Shown: positions 10,688-22,368 of the stretch, one piece after another
How the letters are laid out: every line of letters starts with the position of its first letter
Numbering within the stretch: position 1 is the first letter of the stretch
Assembly: GCA_900239685.1 (NCBI GenBank)
Contig: OENT01000694.1
Location: 1 to 64,000 of the forward strand
DNA: 64,000 nt
Source of the DNA: Rotaria macrura
Taxonomy: Eukaryota > Rotifera > Eurotatoria > Philodinida > Philodinidae
Reading direction: 5' to 3'
Position numbers and translations under genes: made by a program
Notes under the pieces: generated by a model
Seen by the model: only the letters and a program-made list of their open reading frames with translations
Told to the model about the DNA's origin: nothing
The model's database searches: none

Positions 10688-13600
10688 TCGATAGGCATCG
10701 ACGATTGAAATAGTTCTTTTTATACTTTATGAATCCACATACAATTCAATGCTTGAAGAATACCCAACACAAAAAGAAAAATAATGGACAGCGGAAATTA
10801 TTCTCAGCACGGCGAATCTACTTTCAGTTTTTTTTATATTCTCTTTCTTTCTCTCTCTCTCTGTCTCAGTATGTATGTGTATAGTAATAAGAGAAAAGAA
10901 ATCAAGTTGATTTGTTTCAAGTGGAGAAGATAACTTATGCTTTTCTCTTGCTTTCTATCAGAAGAAGAAGAACAAAGAAGAAACACATTTTCTTCGCTAT
11001 TGAGTGACAGGCTCATACATCATCGATTTCTTCAATTATTCACCTTTTTTCTTTGGTCGTTTATCACATTATTTAAAATCTAGTTATGTATATATGTTTT
11101 AAAAGGTCGTTAGCAGCATATGAGAATATTACTGTTCATAAAAATCAATGTAATTGTGTGTGTGTGTGCGTTGGATGACTTCATTAAAAAATGCTTTCGC
11201 TTTTTCAATTGAGTGATTAATGAGCCTTGTTTAGTTCTTTCTTGTTTCATCGTTAGTATTTGGCAAGGATAAACATCTATGCATATATTTATGTTTGAAA
11301 GAAGATGTCTTTACGGATAGTTTAACATGATGTTTAGTTTAACATGACTACGATCAGTATTCTACGTGTATAAGTAATTGATTTTCAAAGTTTCTCTTTT
11401 TTTCTTCTTCTTCTCAACATATACACGCACATTGTCTAATTCGTTATATGTAGAGTAATGGCGGCGACTACGACGGAAACTTAATGCAAATAGTGATGAC
11501 GATGGGGACGAGCTAATGAGAACGTTCACAGACGGACCACAAAGCATATTACTACTCAAATGGACTTAACGAGAAAGAAAGAGTGATTAACAAACAAAAA
11601 AAAAAGAATTTAGGAGGCGGAGATGATGTGAGAATCGAGTTTTTTTTTCCTAAGTACACTAACCATCTGGACAAACGTTCATTTATATTTTATTGATATA
11701 AATATAGAACAACAGCTCATTCTCGAATATCACTATCCACATTCGATGCTAATAGTTACATCATCGAATTGTTTATGTATAGAACAGTCTGTCGAAATGA
11801 AGTTTAAAGAAACAATAGATGTATATCGTTGATCTGATTGATGATCTCTCTATTGATAAATACATGATTGAAAAATATCTTTGATTTGTAAATGAAGCGT
11901 TGAAATAAAAATTGACATTGATAAAACATATGTAAAGAAAGTCTCAAGCTGATGTAATCTACTAAATTAGTAATTGTTAATGATAAAAGCATTTTTCTAA
12001 CCTTGAAAAAAAGGATAACGAACTATTGTCATGTCTTTCAATATCGATAACATCTGTCTTTGTATGCATACATCATAAACATACGTGTGGCTTCAGATGA
12101 TATTTCATTGATGAATTAAAACTGAATCTGTTTTTCTTTGTGTCAATCAAATTTAGAAGTATCTCTCTCTATATATATATATGTATACGATGCATGCATT
12201 CGAATGAATGAAACTTTTTATGCAATTCTTTTATTGTAGCGTATCATATTTGATTAGAACGATGTAGTATGATAATTCAATTCATCGCCTTCTTTTGTTT
12301 TACGGACATATATTTCAACGAGAGTACTCTATTTGATAGAATCGATTCTTTTGATTTTGATGCAACATATGATGAGTGTCAATTCAAGTAGAAAGAAACA
12401 ACTAAAAGTCTATATGGCCTATCGAATAAAACTTAGATGATACCTTGAAAATGTCTATTATATACTGTTTTATTTGCACACAAGTGATGCTCATTTTCTT
12501 TACTTCTAATGTTTTTTATCGATTTCCTACTTGAAGTGATAATTAAACAAAAATATAATTGTATATACGTGTGTGTTAGATGGCGAATCTTCGACGATGG
12601 AATGCCGGTCAACGGAAATACAGTATAGAGAATGAATCGTGGAAGAGGTGACGACAATTACGAACATTATTAATGCGGTAGTTTGCTTCAATACCATGAA
12701 CAAATGAATTTAATTCCTCTTCATTGAAAATTTCTGTTATTTTAGTTCTTGTCAATTTATTGTACAAAAAAAAACATGAGCAACATAAATAGTAACATGA
12801 AGTCTATATGTTGTTTTTCTTTGTTCACTATGCTGATATTCTAGAAAAATGAATTATCTATTGATTTTGATTTGACTCATCTTATTGATCATCAATGTAT
12901 TCATGGAAATAACAAAATTCTTTCATGTAGACTTGAATCTAGACATGGTAACTACTCTTGAACGGGAATTGGGAAAAAATATTTATGAGTACTATACTCA
13001 ATAGATTCTCAAGTTTCCACAATATTTAGATAGTTAATTCTAAATAAAACAATCAATGTTCACATTCACTAATGGAACGATTCCGACTATATCATCGTCA
13101 TCAGTCATAGGATTTTCTTCATCCATTTTATTATGTAAAAACACAACAGCACCGCTGGTTTCCACATGATTATTTACTTTTTCTTTTTGTTATTGACTTT
13201 TTGGGAATGATAATACGTAGCTGGAAACAAAATGGTTGTAAGATAGTGTATAAAAAAAAAATAAGAAAGTTACTGATCGTTTGAAGTTGTAAAAATTTGG
13301 TTCATATTAGAATTATAGACAGGATATCAGTTATGAACGAAAAAGCAATAGCACAAAAAGTTATTTAGTCTGCGATTATCTCTTCAATCTCTTGGGGACA
13401 TTACGTATACTGTGTATCTTCCTTATTCTCTTGTGCTAATCGTCATAATACATTCATGAATTCTTCATCAAGATGTATACAAAGACAATAAAAGAAAACG
13501 GTGTTATCGATATCAGAGTAAAATAGCCGACTGTCAAATCAGTTTTCTGTATCGACAGTAACCGATGGTAGGAGCAACATATCGATTTTCTATCTGATGA

Positions 13601-14126
13601 ATTCATCTAACTCTTTCAGTAAACTCAAATATTCATAGTTCGATGTTAGTGTGAATCTTCACAATAAATATTAAACAAGAATAAAACTAGAAGATCTTGA
13701 TGTAAGCAAATGAAATGATTTTCATATGCCATACGATACAGTTATAAAAATTGTCTATTAAACAAAAATTATCATGAAAAATTTGAATCTCAAAAACAGT
13801 GTTCGAACAATACACAAAAAATGTGGAGTATGTTTTTAGGTTAGATTTAATTTGATTCAAATCGTAATAGACTGCATTTATATTTGACATGCGTATATCG
13901 TTTTGTTTCATTCTACAAGGTTATGATATCATGGCCATAAACAGTCATGTTTTACATTAACTATGATTGTATTAAGCATTGTGAAATGAATATAGAAACG
14001 TCGATGAAAATTCTGAGATATCCATCAAGTGTTTTGAATTAAACAAAAATACGCGCGTTCTTTGATCATTTCGTTTATTCTAAATGTATGTTAACGGTCT
14101 AGGAGATCTTATGCATTGTACATTCG
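10688..14126. other. Intergenic, no gene recognised
   Basis: AT-rich with simple repeats: CT-rich at about 10840-10866, (GT)n at 11155-11169 and (AT)n near 12167. Open frames here are short and composition-driven. It separates the start of the minus-strand Ig gene from the plus-strand dispanin-like gene, so it may hold promoters of both. Confidence 0.5.
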
Positions 14127-14734
14127 ATGAATACGTTAAAATCAGATGATGAATTTCAAGCGCATACATTGCATTCGAATAGAAATTTTAAATTAGATCA
14201 TAGAAAAAAGCGTTCATATAAACGACATCGAAAAAGTCATCATCATCGTTCGACGAAAAACTTCACTCCATCGAAATTAACAAAGCGAAATCATTATCGT
14301 AGAAATTCTCTTCAAATCAATCATAATCAGTCTAATACATTCGATAGCTCAAAACACAATGGTGACGTACCTTTCGATACACGTTCCATGGTACAAGATC
14401 ATTTATATATATCAATAATTGGTCTTCTCTGTTTTTTTCCAACTGGCATATTCGGTTTAATACGTGCTATGCAAGCATATGAAATGAAACGATCATCATC
14501 GCTCATCTATTGGCCCATGCTAGCTGCAATTTATGGAAGACATGCACTTCGATGGGCTATTCTTTCGATCCTTATTGGAACAATGATATGGACGATATTT
14601 ATTATCTATCATATTCTGCATGAACAAAAACTTGTTTGGTAAGACATTTGATTTTATATGCGAACAAACAAAGTCGAGATTTGCATTTCAGGGATGCATA
14701 TTATCAAGAATGCGGTGAACAATATTTATGTTGA
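14127..14734 (+). CDS. CD225/dispanin-like two-helix membrane protein
   Basis: Two exons, 14127-14638 and 14692-14734, joined by a 53-base intron with GTAAG and TTTCAG ends that splits a Trp codon; 184 residues, ending DAYYQECGEQYLC. Residues 1 to about 85 are a very basic, His/Arg/Asn-rich cytosolic tail. Then come SMVQDHLYISIIGLLCFFP and TGIFGLIRAMQAYEM, matching the first, partly re-entrant helix of CD225 proteins (DxLxxSI...CCxPxGI). After a loop longer than usual a second helix follows, GRHALRWAILSILIGTMIW. Dispanins (IFITM, PRRT and SynDIG families) are membrane proteins acting in membrane fusion or receptor clustering; the role of this one is unknown. The second cysteine of the usual CC pair is replaced by Phe. 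Family assignment rests on pattern only. Confidence 0.65.
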
Positions 14735-15137
14735 CGCTAAATGAATAATGACAATCAACATATTGAATCACGATTCATACATTGATTAGACATATGGGAA
14801 TAAGATTACATGCGCACGTTCTACCGTTCAATCAATATTAATTAATCGATAAAACTGAAGTTACTTCGTGAAGAATATCGTCGATTACGTTTTTCATCAC
14901 GTACAGATATATATATATATAAGAAAGAACACTAAATGATAGCATCTGCATACTATCCGATGATGACTGGTAGGAAATTTTCGAAGTCGAACTACAAAGT
15001 AGATGTCAAAGATATTATTTATTTCTCATTTTGAATTTTATAAACAGCAGATTACATTTTAATACATGAAATGAAAACAAAAACAAACAACTGTTGATGA
15101 CTTAATAAATGTTTTTTTTAAATGTCGACTGCGTTCA

Positions 15138-15417
15138 TTATTCAGTTGTTGAAGTTGCTGGTGGACATTTACATCCGCCATTTTTACATTCTTCTTTGTC
15201 ACAACCTTTGCCTAAATAAGATTAGATAAAAATAACGATCTAGTAGAAAAACTTACTAGGTTGATTACATGTATTACAACTTTCATCACATGAACATTCA
15301 CCTGTTTTGAGACAATCTTCAGCACATCCACATTTTCCAGCTAGACAAAATATGTTTGTTGAAAAAATGAACAAGACAATTCACATCGTATGACTTACGT
15401 TCGCAAGGGCACTGCAT
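15138..15417 (-). CDS. Metallothionein
   Basis: Three exons, 15399-15417, 15257-15340 and 15138-15211, joined by 58- and 45-base introns with GTAAGT donors. They give a 58-residue protein with 13 cysteines, mostly as C-x-C or C-x2/3-C pairs (MQCPCEPGKCGCAEDC, CSCDESCNTC, CKNGGCKCPP), and no aromatic residues. This is a class I metallothionein: a cytosolic chelator of Zn, Cu and Cd used in metal buffering and detoxification. The split of short Cys clusters over tiny exons explains why no long open frame marks it. The upstream region has a TATA-like stretch and a metal-response-element match. Cysteine spacing does not let me place it in a named subfamily; metal preference is unknown. It is convergent with the dispanin-like gene at its 3' side. 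Confidence 0.9.
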
Positions 15418-15489
15418 TGTATTTCTACGTAGAGAAGTAGTGTTTAGTTGTAAGAAGAAACTCTATATGATAGGATCTTCAGAAATCTT

Positions 15490-15585
15490 GACTTATATAT
15501 ATATATGCAACCCAAGAGTACGGTTCATTGATAGACAGAAAAGGGGTGCCTATCACACCCATGACTTACAAGGGGTGCACACTGC
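15490..15585 (-). promoter_or_regulatory. Candidate metallothionein promoter: TATA box and metal response element
   Basis: About 75-90 bases upstream of the metallothionein start is a TATATATATATAAG stretch (15494-15507, read on the minus strand). Further upstream GGGTGCACAC (15573-15582) contains TGCACAC, a match to the MTF-1 element core TGCRCNC, and on the other strand overlaps GGGTGCA, a match to its complement. A second AAGGGGTGC word lies at about 15540-15549. Placement and motif agree with known metallothionein promoters; binding is inferred. Confidence 0.5.
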
Positions 15586-15943
15586 TGCGCATCTCTATTT
15601 TAATTATCTTCATTACTGATAATACATCCCTATGACTTTGTTTATCTCGAAGAACGGTCTATTTATATTCACTCAGTAAACAATTAATCTATTGCGTCGT
15701 TTACAATTAGTATATTTTCGTATGAAATAATTTATTTTGCTTTAATGTGTTTTTTCTTCAAAAAAGGAACAGAACAAAACAAAAGATATAGTTTGAAAAT
15801 GATTCCCATGTTCATCAAAATGTTAACTATCATAACCAACTAATATAACAATTGAAGAAAAAACAAAAAGAAATAAAAGAAGAGTAAGCAACAATTACAA
15901 AGTAAAACAGCCCATGTTAAAAGTTACACATTCATAATATCAT

Positions 15944-16129
15944 TTATTCATTTCCATGTCGTTTATTACGTGGATTGCTTGCTTGAACGTAATGATAAGC
16001 AACGACTAGTAAAAGAACAACGACACCAAGTATATTGGCACAAATACCCAAAACCTAATAGTTATATATATATGATGATTGTAATTCATTTATCAACTCT
16101 AATCTTACTTGATCACTTTCACGAATCAT
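15944..16129 (-). CDS. OST4: Oligosaccharyltransferase subunit OST4
   Basis: Two exons, 16109-16129 and 15944-16054, joined by a 54-base intron in phase 0; 43 residues. The protein is a single hydrophobic helix with the family signature ANILGVVVLLLVVAYHYVQ followed by NP, preceded by a short N-terminus starting MI. It matches the tiny OST4 family, usually 35-40 residues: a type III membrane subunit of the ER oligosaccharyltransferase that stabilises the catalytic STT3-OST3/6 contact during N-glycosylation. The C-terminal NPRNKRHGNE tail is basic and slightly longer than in vertebrates. It is too short for ORF prediction and was found by splicing. Divergent from the p23 gene (start at 16830), so the 700 bases between may serve both. 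Confidence 0.92.
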
Positions 16130-16829
16130 AACACTGAATTATTTTCTAATTTTGTTAAATAATTAATCTGAAATATTCAATCATATATGATATGAAAGCA
16201 ATTGAATTGCACCGAATAATATTCTAGATCTTCAATCGAATGAGTCATATCATTCAATGAAGAGGAATTCAAACGATAAGGATGAACACATCATCGAGTT
16301 GATAGGAGAACATTGAACGATGTGACAATAGTCAATTTCCTTAATAGGTTTCTCTACAGCAGAATCTATATAACATTTTCTTTCGTATTCATGCCGGAAA
16401 CAAATACCATGAATATATTTCCAATGTGAAAGAAGAATCTTTATGAAAGTAAAGAATTGCTATTCGAATTCGAATTTCAATTGTATGGATGTCTACGCTT
16501 CACATATCCATAATGTATTCGTTTCATTATCAGGTATCCGTAAACCAATAAAAAACGAACGAATCATTGTTATGACACGCTGACTTTTGTAAACTATGTT
16601 AGAAAGTGATGGAACACGAGAATTATACATGAGAAAAAATGTAGAGAAATTTTTCAGACATAAAATATTTAAAATTGAAATGAAACAGTACTCATGATGA
16701 GGTCGCTACAATCAACTAGTATTGGTTATAGAGAAAAAATAAACAAATATAAGACCCCCATTAATCAGTTCATTGCGTTACTGTGTGTCGTTCGCTTGCT
16801 GTTGCTATCTCATTAGTCAGTATTCGATC

Positions 16830-17568
16830 ATGCCTGAACAAAGTCAAATCCCGCGTATTCTCTGGGCTCAACAACGGGAACATGTTTTATTAACGGTTGC
16901 CGTGCCAGATATTGAAAAAGTCGATGTGAAAATCGAAGAAGAGTCCGTGTCTTTTCAAGGTCATACGTCATCATCTGGTGGAAAAGACACGATTACGTAT
17001 GCTGTTTCAATTAACTTATATGAAAAAGTTGATCCTGACACGTCGAAATATGAAAATGTGGGTCAAAAATTCTGGCGTATATTATTGAAAAAAAAAGATC
17101 TCAAAGGTGCTTTTTGGCCACGTTTAACAAAAGAAAAGGCACGTTTACATTGGTTACAAACTGATTTCGATCATTGGAAAGACGAAGATGAAAGCGATGA
17201 TGAAAAACCTGGCATGAATGGCAATTTTCAAGATATGTTCTCAGGAGGTATTTCAATAGAGTGCTATCTTGTTTTTTTTCCCGGTACTAAATTTTCTTGT
17301 TTCAGGTATGGGTGGCATGGGTGGCATGCCTGGTATGGGTATGGGTGGCATGCCTGGTATGGGCATGGGTGGCATGCCAGGTATGGACATGGGTGATGGT
17401 TCAGATGAAGACGATGATGAAGAATCCGAAGATGAAAAAGCAACTCCAGCGGCAACTGAAAATGGTGTGAATGTTGAACAGGAAAAAGAGTTGCAGAAGC
17501 CTGAAGAAGAATCTGTTTCAACAACAACAGGCGAGCAACAAACAGCTTCCCAAGAACAATCGGCATAG
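16830..17568 (+). CDS. PTGES3: Hsp90 co-chaperone p23 (PTGES3/Sba1 family)
   Basis: Exons 16830-17247 and 17306-17568 with a 58-base intron (GTATTT...TTTCAG); 226 residues. Residues 1 to about 110 form a CS domain: PRILWAQQREHVLLTVAVPD, then VDVKIEEESVSFQG, and the p23 signature KGAFWPRLTKEKARLHWLQTDFDHW split at its usual positions. p23 binds the ATP-bound N-domain of Hsp90 and stabilises client complexes in the cytosol. The tail after FSGG is unusual: six MGG/MPGM-type units make a Gly-Met repeat, followed by an acidic DEDDDEESEDE stretch and a long E/Q/T-rich end, so the protein is about 60 residues longer than vertebrate p23. Start chosen at MPEQ, where the CS domain begins; an in-frame ATG 57 bases upstream lies before a CAG that could be a trans-splice acceptor. 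Confidence 0.92.
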
Positions 17569-18395
17569 ACTGCTTTTTTTTCTGTTTCTTTCTTTGTCTT
17601 TCGAATGTTGTCCGTCCATAGGCGTAATGATTCTTTGTTGGCTTTTTCATGTACTTTCATTGTTCTAAACTAGTATCATTCCGTACGAAAAACCAACATG
17701 ATTAAATAAGAACAGCAACAACAACAATAATTCTTTGTTTTTTGATTTATGCAATTTATTTTTATTCTACTTTATTTTTAATCATCATAAAGTCTACAGA
17801 TTCAATTTAGTTTAGGTTAAGTATGCAAATGATTTATAAGAAAAATAATCGAAAATTTAATTACAGATTTATGTTGAAGAGCTTCTATTAAAAGATTACG
17901 CTTCTCGAACAATAACTAGAGTACGAAACAGAAGAGTACTTCCATTAATTAATCATTTTTCAGTTGAGAGCATACATACATATAGAAAGAATGCTATATC
18001 ATGCAGATCTTAATGAACTGTAAATGTCTTGACAAGGGTTAAAATCTTAAAGTCTTATCATCGAGGTATCACATTTTGACGAAATTTTCTTAGTCAATAA
18101 TGTTGTGGTCCGTTATATTTAACAAGTTTGAACGTGTTGAACTTTTCTTTTCCAAAATAATTAATTATGTAAGTTTCAAATAATTCATCACTGTGACAAT
18201 GAGTTTTATTCCATCAAAAGATTTGAAAATGTAACAAACGATTATTCAGAAGTCTGTGATCTAGAAAAAAAAACTCAGTGATCACTATAGAGATATTTAA
18301 GATTTGATCTGGAAAAAATCATCATTTTCTATCAATCGAATAAATATCGTATTAAAGTATATTGGTCCTTCCATTCACTACTTCTAGATTGTTCA
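17569..18395. other. Intergenic between p23 and DJ-1 genes
   Basis: AT-rich without open frames of note. The 3' end of the p23 transcript probably lies in the AATAA-containing stretch around 17700-17780. A pyrimidine-rich TTCTAG (18382-18387) sits 9 bases before the DJ-1 start codon and could be a splice or trans-splice acceptor. Confidence 0.5.
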
Positions 18396-18977
18396 ATGGC
18401 ACCGAAAAAAATTCTCATGATTGTTGGCGATTTTGTCGAAGATTATGAAGTTATGGTTCCTTATCAAGCTTTACTTATGGTCGGACATCAAGTTGATGTC
18501 GTATGTCCAGATAAAAAAGCCAAGGAAACCGTTTCAACTGCTGTACACGATTTTGAAAAACAACAAACATATACTGAAAAACCTGGTCACAATTTTACAT
18601 TGAATGCAACATTTTCATCCATAAAATCGAAAGATTATGATGCATTAGTTATACCCGGTGGACGTGCACCAGAATATTTACGATTAGATAAACGAGTTCG
18701 TGATCTTGTACGCGAATTCGATGATAGTAAAAAACCTATTGCAAGTATTTGTCATGGTCTTCAATTACTCGCTTCGGCTGGTATTGTAACAGGCCGAACG
18801 GTTACAGCATACAAAGCCGTCGGACCCGATCTTGTATTAGCTGGTGCGAACTATGTTGATGTTGAACCAACAGAAGCTGTTGTTGACGGAAATCTTGTTA
18901 CATCGCCGGCGTGGCCTGGTCATCCGAAATGGCTAGCAGAATTTTTGAAATTGTTAGGCACAAAAATTGAACCATAA
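18396..18977 (+). CDS. DJ-1/PfpI-family protein, plant DJ-1D-like single domain
   Basis: An intronless frame of 193 residues, one complete DJ-1/PfpI domain. It has the N-terminal strand [21 protein letters not shown] with the acidic residue (Glu15 or nearby) of the active site, [11 protein letters not shown], and the nucleophile elbow [14 protein letters not shown] with Cys119-His120. It closes with [12 protein letters not shown] and EFLKLLG. The [17 protein letters not shown] and [10 protein letters not shown] segments are those of plant DJ-1D and bacterial PfpI relatives (glyoxalase III or deglycase-type activity, handling methylglyoxal and oxidative stress), not of animal PARK7. Plant DJ-1D has two fused copies; here there is one. 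Absence of introns among intron-containing neighbours plus this affinity suggests horizontal transfer, which needs a tree to confirm. Confidence 0.88.
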   Translation: MAPKKILMIVGDFVEDYEVMVPYQALLMVGHQVDVVCPDKKAKETVSTAVHDFEKQQTYTEKPGHNFTLNATFSSIKSKDYDALVIPGGRAPEYLRLDKRVRDLVREFDDSKKPIASICHGLQLLASAGIVTGRTVTAYKAVGPDLVLAGANYVDVEPTEAVVDGNLVTSPAWPGHPKWLAEFLKLLGTKIEP

Positions 18978-19152
18978 AAAAAACACGTTTTCTTCTTTAA
19001 TCCTATTTTGCATGATTTCCTTTTGTCGTTCCAGTCATGACTTTTGTTCTCATATATTCTAGCAATATAATATTCAATATTTCTTTTCATTATAGTTTAT
19101 TGAAATGATAAAAGATGAATAACTTAAAGAATGATTATTGTCTCTCTAGACT

Positions 19153-19377
19153 ATGTCGACTAGTGATAAATCGAACACCATTCCATCGACAACAAATACA
19201 GAAAACGAACTAGATGATCTTGTATCACAACTTCGACAAACGATTAATAAAAGTGATTGGCTTACACATAATACGTCAACGAAATGGGAACAAGAAAATC
19301 CTGAATTAGCTAAACATTGGCGTGAAGCGATAAAAACTAATCAAACAAATGACTCTACTGAACAACAAAATTCATGA
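19153..19377 (+). CDS. Small hydrophilic protein of unknown function
   Basis: 74 residues, from ATG at 19153. The N-terminus is Ser/Thr/Asn-rich (MSTSDKSNTIPSTTNTENE), then LDDLVSQLRQTINKSDW could form an amphipathic helix, then a Trp-containing segment (WEQENPELAKHWREA) and a polar tail. No family recognised. It starts four bases after a strong acceptor-like TCTCTCTAG and only 175 bases after the DJ-1 stop on the same strand, so it may be a trans-spliced downstream gene of a two-gene unit or a 3' exon. Codon use is regular and the frame is clean, which favours a real gene. Confidence 0.55.
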   Translation: MSTSDKSNTIPSTTNTENELDDLVSQLRQTINKSDWLTHNTSTKWEQENPELAKHWREAIKTNQTNDSTEQQNS

Positions 19378-22368
19378 ATGATTTTTTTTTGTCAAATTTT
19401 TATCTATAGAATAAAATCAATCGCACAATGGCCTAAGGTCATAAATATAGTAGCATCGGCGCTTTTTCTTTTTGTGTGTGTACCTACATCATCAAATTCT
19501 TGTGAAATGGATTTTATTTTCTTCAACTAAGTGCATAGTATGTCAATTTTCATTTGCATAATGGTTATTCAATTTCATTTATTCATACAAGTTATGGAAT
19601 TAACAAGAAAACAATCAATTACATATAGACTATAGTTGTCGCTGTTGATGTAGAATAGTTATGTATTTGAACTTGTTGGCAGAATCGTTTTTTTTCTCGA
19701 GGTTATGAAATGAAATTCACATTTCTTTTTTCGATGGATTGTCTCTTATTTATTATCTAGGACAATTAGTTCAATACTAGTTTGATTAGTACACACATGT
19801 ATATCTACAACAGATCGTTGAGATTTTCTACATAGACAAGAAAATCATAATCAATCGCGAATAAAAACAAGAGAGAACTGGAGCATATTTTATGTTCAAT
19901 AAAATTAACGAAAGACTTCAATCATCTAATATACATCTATTACGTTAGTTATAGAATCGAACAGGCTGTCAATATAAGCTTAAAGACATGTAGCTACGCC
20001 TCTTCCATATAGTCGTAATACTGTTTAGTAAATTAATTCAAACCTAAAGTCAAGTGTTCATGATTATATCGAGTTCCGGATTCTATCATCATATACGACT
20101 ATGCCTTCGGAGATGTTGTTGCTAGATAAGGATTTATTCTAAATAGCAACTAGAGCTATTTGTTTTCAAGGGTGAATAAATCTTAGAAATCACATATTGC
20201 CGATAGATTAGGATAGAAAGTTTTCTTTCAACAGTTACATCGTTTTATCATGGAGATTTTTCCATCACAATAATCAAGATCGAAAGAGAAAATTTTCGAA
20301 CGGCGACTGATTTTTCTCTTACTAGAAAAAATAAAGTTATAGTATTTTGAATGAACGTTGTAGTGAGTGAACTTGAATAAATTCTTGACGACCATATCGA
20401 CAACTAACCAAATTTTAAACAATATTTTTACAACATTATTACACGGTGAGAAGATACAGTACAGTGCACAAAAGTATATTTGTCAATTGTATGAACGAAT
20501 TCTTTCGAAATCTTCTTCGACATTCACGATAATGTTATAAAATGTAATATGAGAAAGAGACGCCTTGAAAATTGTCATTCTGTTGACAGATAGACATCAT
20601 GATTTGAGTGTCCCACTGTTTTTTTTTTCTTGCTAAGAAAATCGTTGAACGTCAGAAATCATCTTCTTACCGAATCTACTTTTACCTTACTTCAAATTTA
20701 TATCTATTACACTTTGACAAAATTCGTAGGCGTAGGTAATATGGATCTAAGCTGTTTTCAATGAAGCGACGTGGACATGATATTTCCTTGCTCGTTACCT
20801 GGAGAAAAACATGAATTAGTAGTCGACTTAATTATTTATATACGACATGATATGTAAACTATTAACACACAAAAAAAGTACTTTCCAATAGTCATAACAT
20901 TCAGAGGAATAACTGCTTGATGCATATGTAATGCATGAGAAAATCCAAATTAAATGAAGACGAAACATTATTTTCATGAGTGATTTCAAGAAAATCATCA
21001 ATTTCAAATTCGACAGAAGAAAAACACACCCTCATTCAATTCGTCCGAGAGAATGAAGATATAATCAATTCTTGTTCAATAAAACGTACACATATCATAT
21101 CTTATTTATCTTATTATTCAAAAAAAAAAGTCGTTACAAACATAGACAAAGAGAAAGGAAAAAGAGGAAACGACACATATACTAAATCGCAAAAAACGAA
21201 ACCAAGAGAATATAATCAACACCGTGACATACGAAAACAGACGAAAATCAAATTATAGATTATATTAATACCGATCATGAACTTTGGAAAATTGAGATAC
21301 ATGTAAGAAAAAGAGAAAACTCATCAATTAATCAATCAATCAATCAATACATACATAAACCAACAAAACAGAGGAAAAAAAAGGCTATGTTCAATAGTGA
21401 AAAGAAAAAATGAACAAAGGAAAGAAAAACAAACAAACAAATGCTCATTCATTTGCAAAATGAGCACATCATAGATATGATACTGTTCTGTAAAGAAAAG
21501 TGACAAACACACGCGCAGACACATACCAAATCGGATAGATATAATTCGACTTCACACATTTGTTTAATAAGACAAAACGAAATCAATTTTAAAACAGCAC
21601 TGCTCAACGAGGTGACTATTAAGAAAAACAAGGAAAGATTATATATACAAGAAGATTTTCGATGCGCACACAATCAAATTGTTTGTTGTAACAACAAACA
21701 ACAACATAAAAAAGCAGACGAACAATCCAACACAGTTCAAAAAAAAAAAGTTCTTTTTAACAAGAAAAAAAAAAGAAACAGTGTCGACAACAAAATCCCT
21801 GAGGCGGCAAAGAAACAAAAGAAAAATGCGCAGAAATATTTAATGTAAAACTTGGCAAGTCAATTCGTTCATTCAAAACTGAAGCTCAATTTTGGATTCT
21901 TCCCTGTATCAAACAAAAGCAAGAAGGACTTACAATACCTGTAATATTCGTGTACGCAAATCTATGTGTAATTAGGTTATTTTTTTATCACGAAAACAAG
22001 AGATTCAACTGACAATGAAAACAACAACAACAACAACAACAACAACTAGAAATATTTTGAAGGTCTCTATGAGGATCATCCTGTATGTACAAAAACAAAA
22101 AAGAAACTGCTAAGCAGATATGAGTTTAGCTCTGTTGTTTTTTTTTCTTCTGTCTTTTAAAAGACAAGTTGAACAAACGCACAAAAACAAACAATCATGA
22201 TGGTATTTAGTTTAGTTTCTATTTCTTGGCGTTTAGAACACTAGATAATGAAAAATAAGAAACAAATACATAGATATAGTTGCACAGTTAGCAGTAGATA
22301 AGAAAAGAAAATTCCTGAGGAAAGAATGAGAAAAGAAAATATAACCTGTAGCCAAACAGTGATCATCA
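19378..22368. other. Intergenic and FoxO 3' flank, no gene recognised
   Basis: AT-rich, with A-rich open frames on the plus strand around 20980-21850 that are compositional. A (CAA)n run lies at 22021-22046. The last few hundred bases are probably the 3' untranslated region of the minus-strand FoxO gene. Confidence 0.5.

Noticed and set aside
17253..17660. Minus-strand frames of 128-135 codons
   Set aside because: Antisense shadows of the p23 tail repeats.
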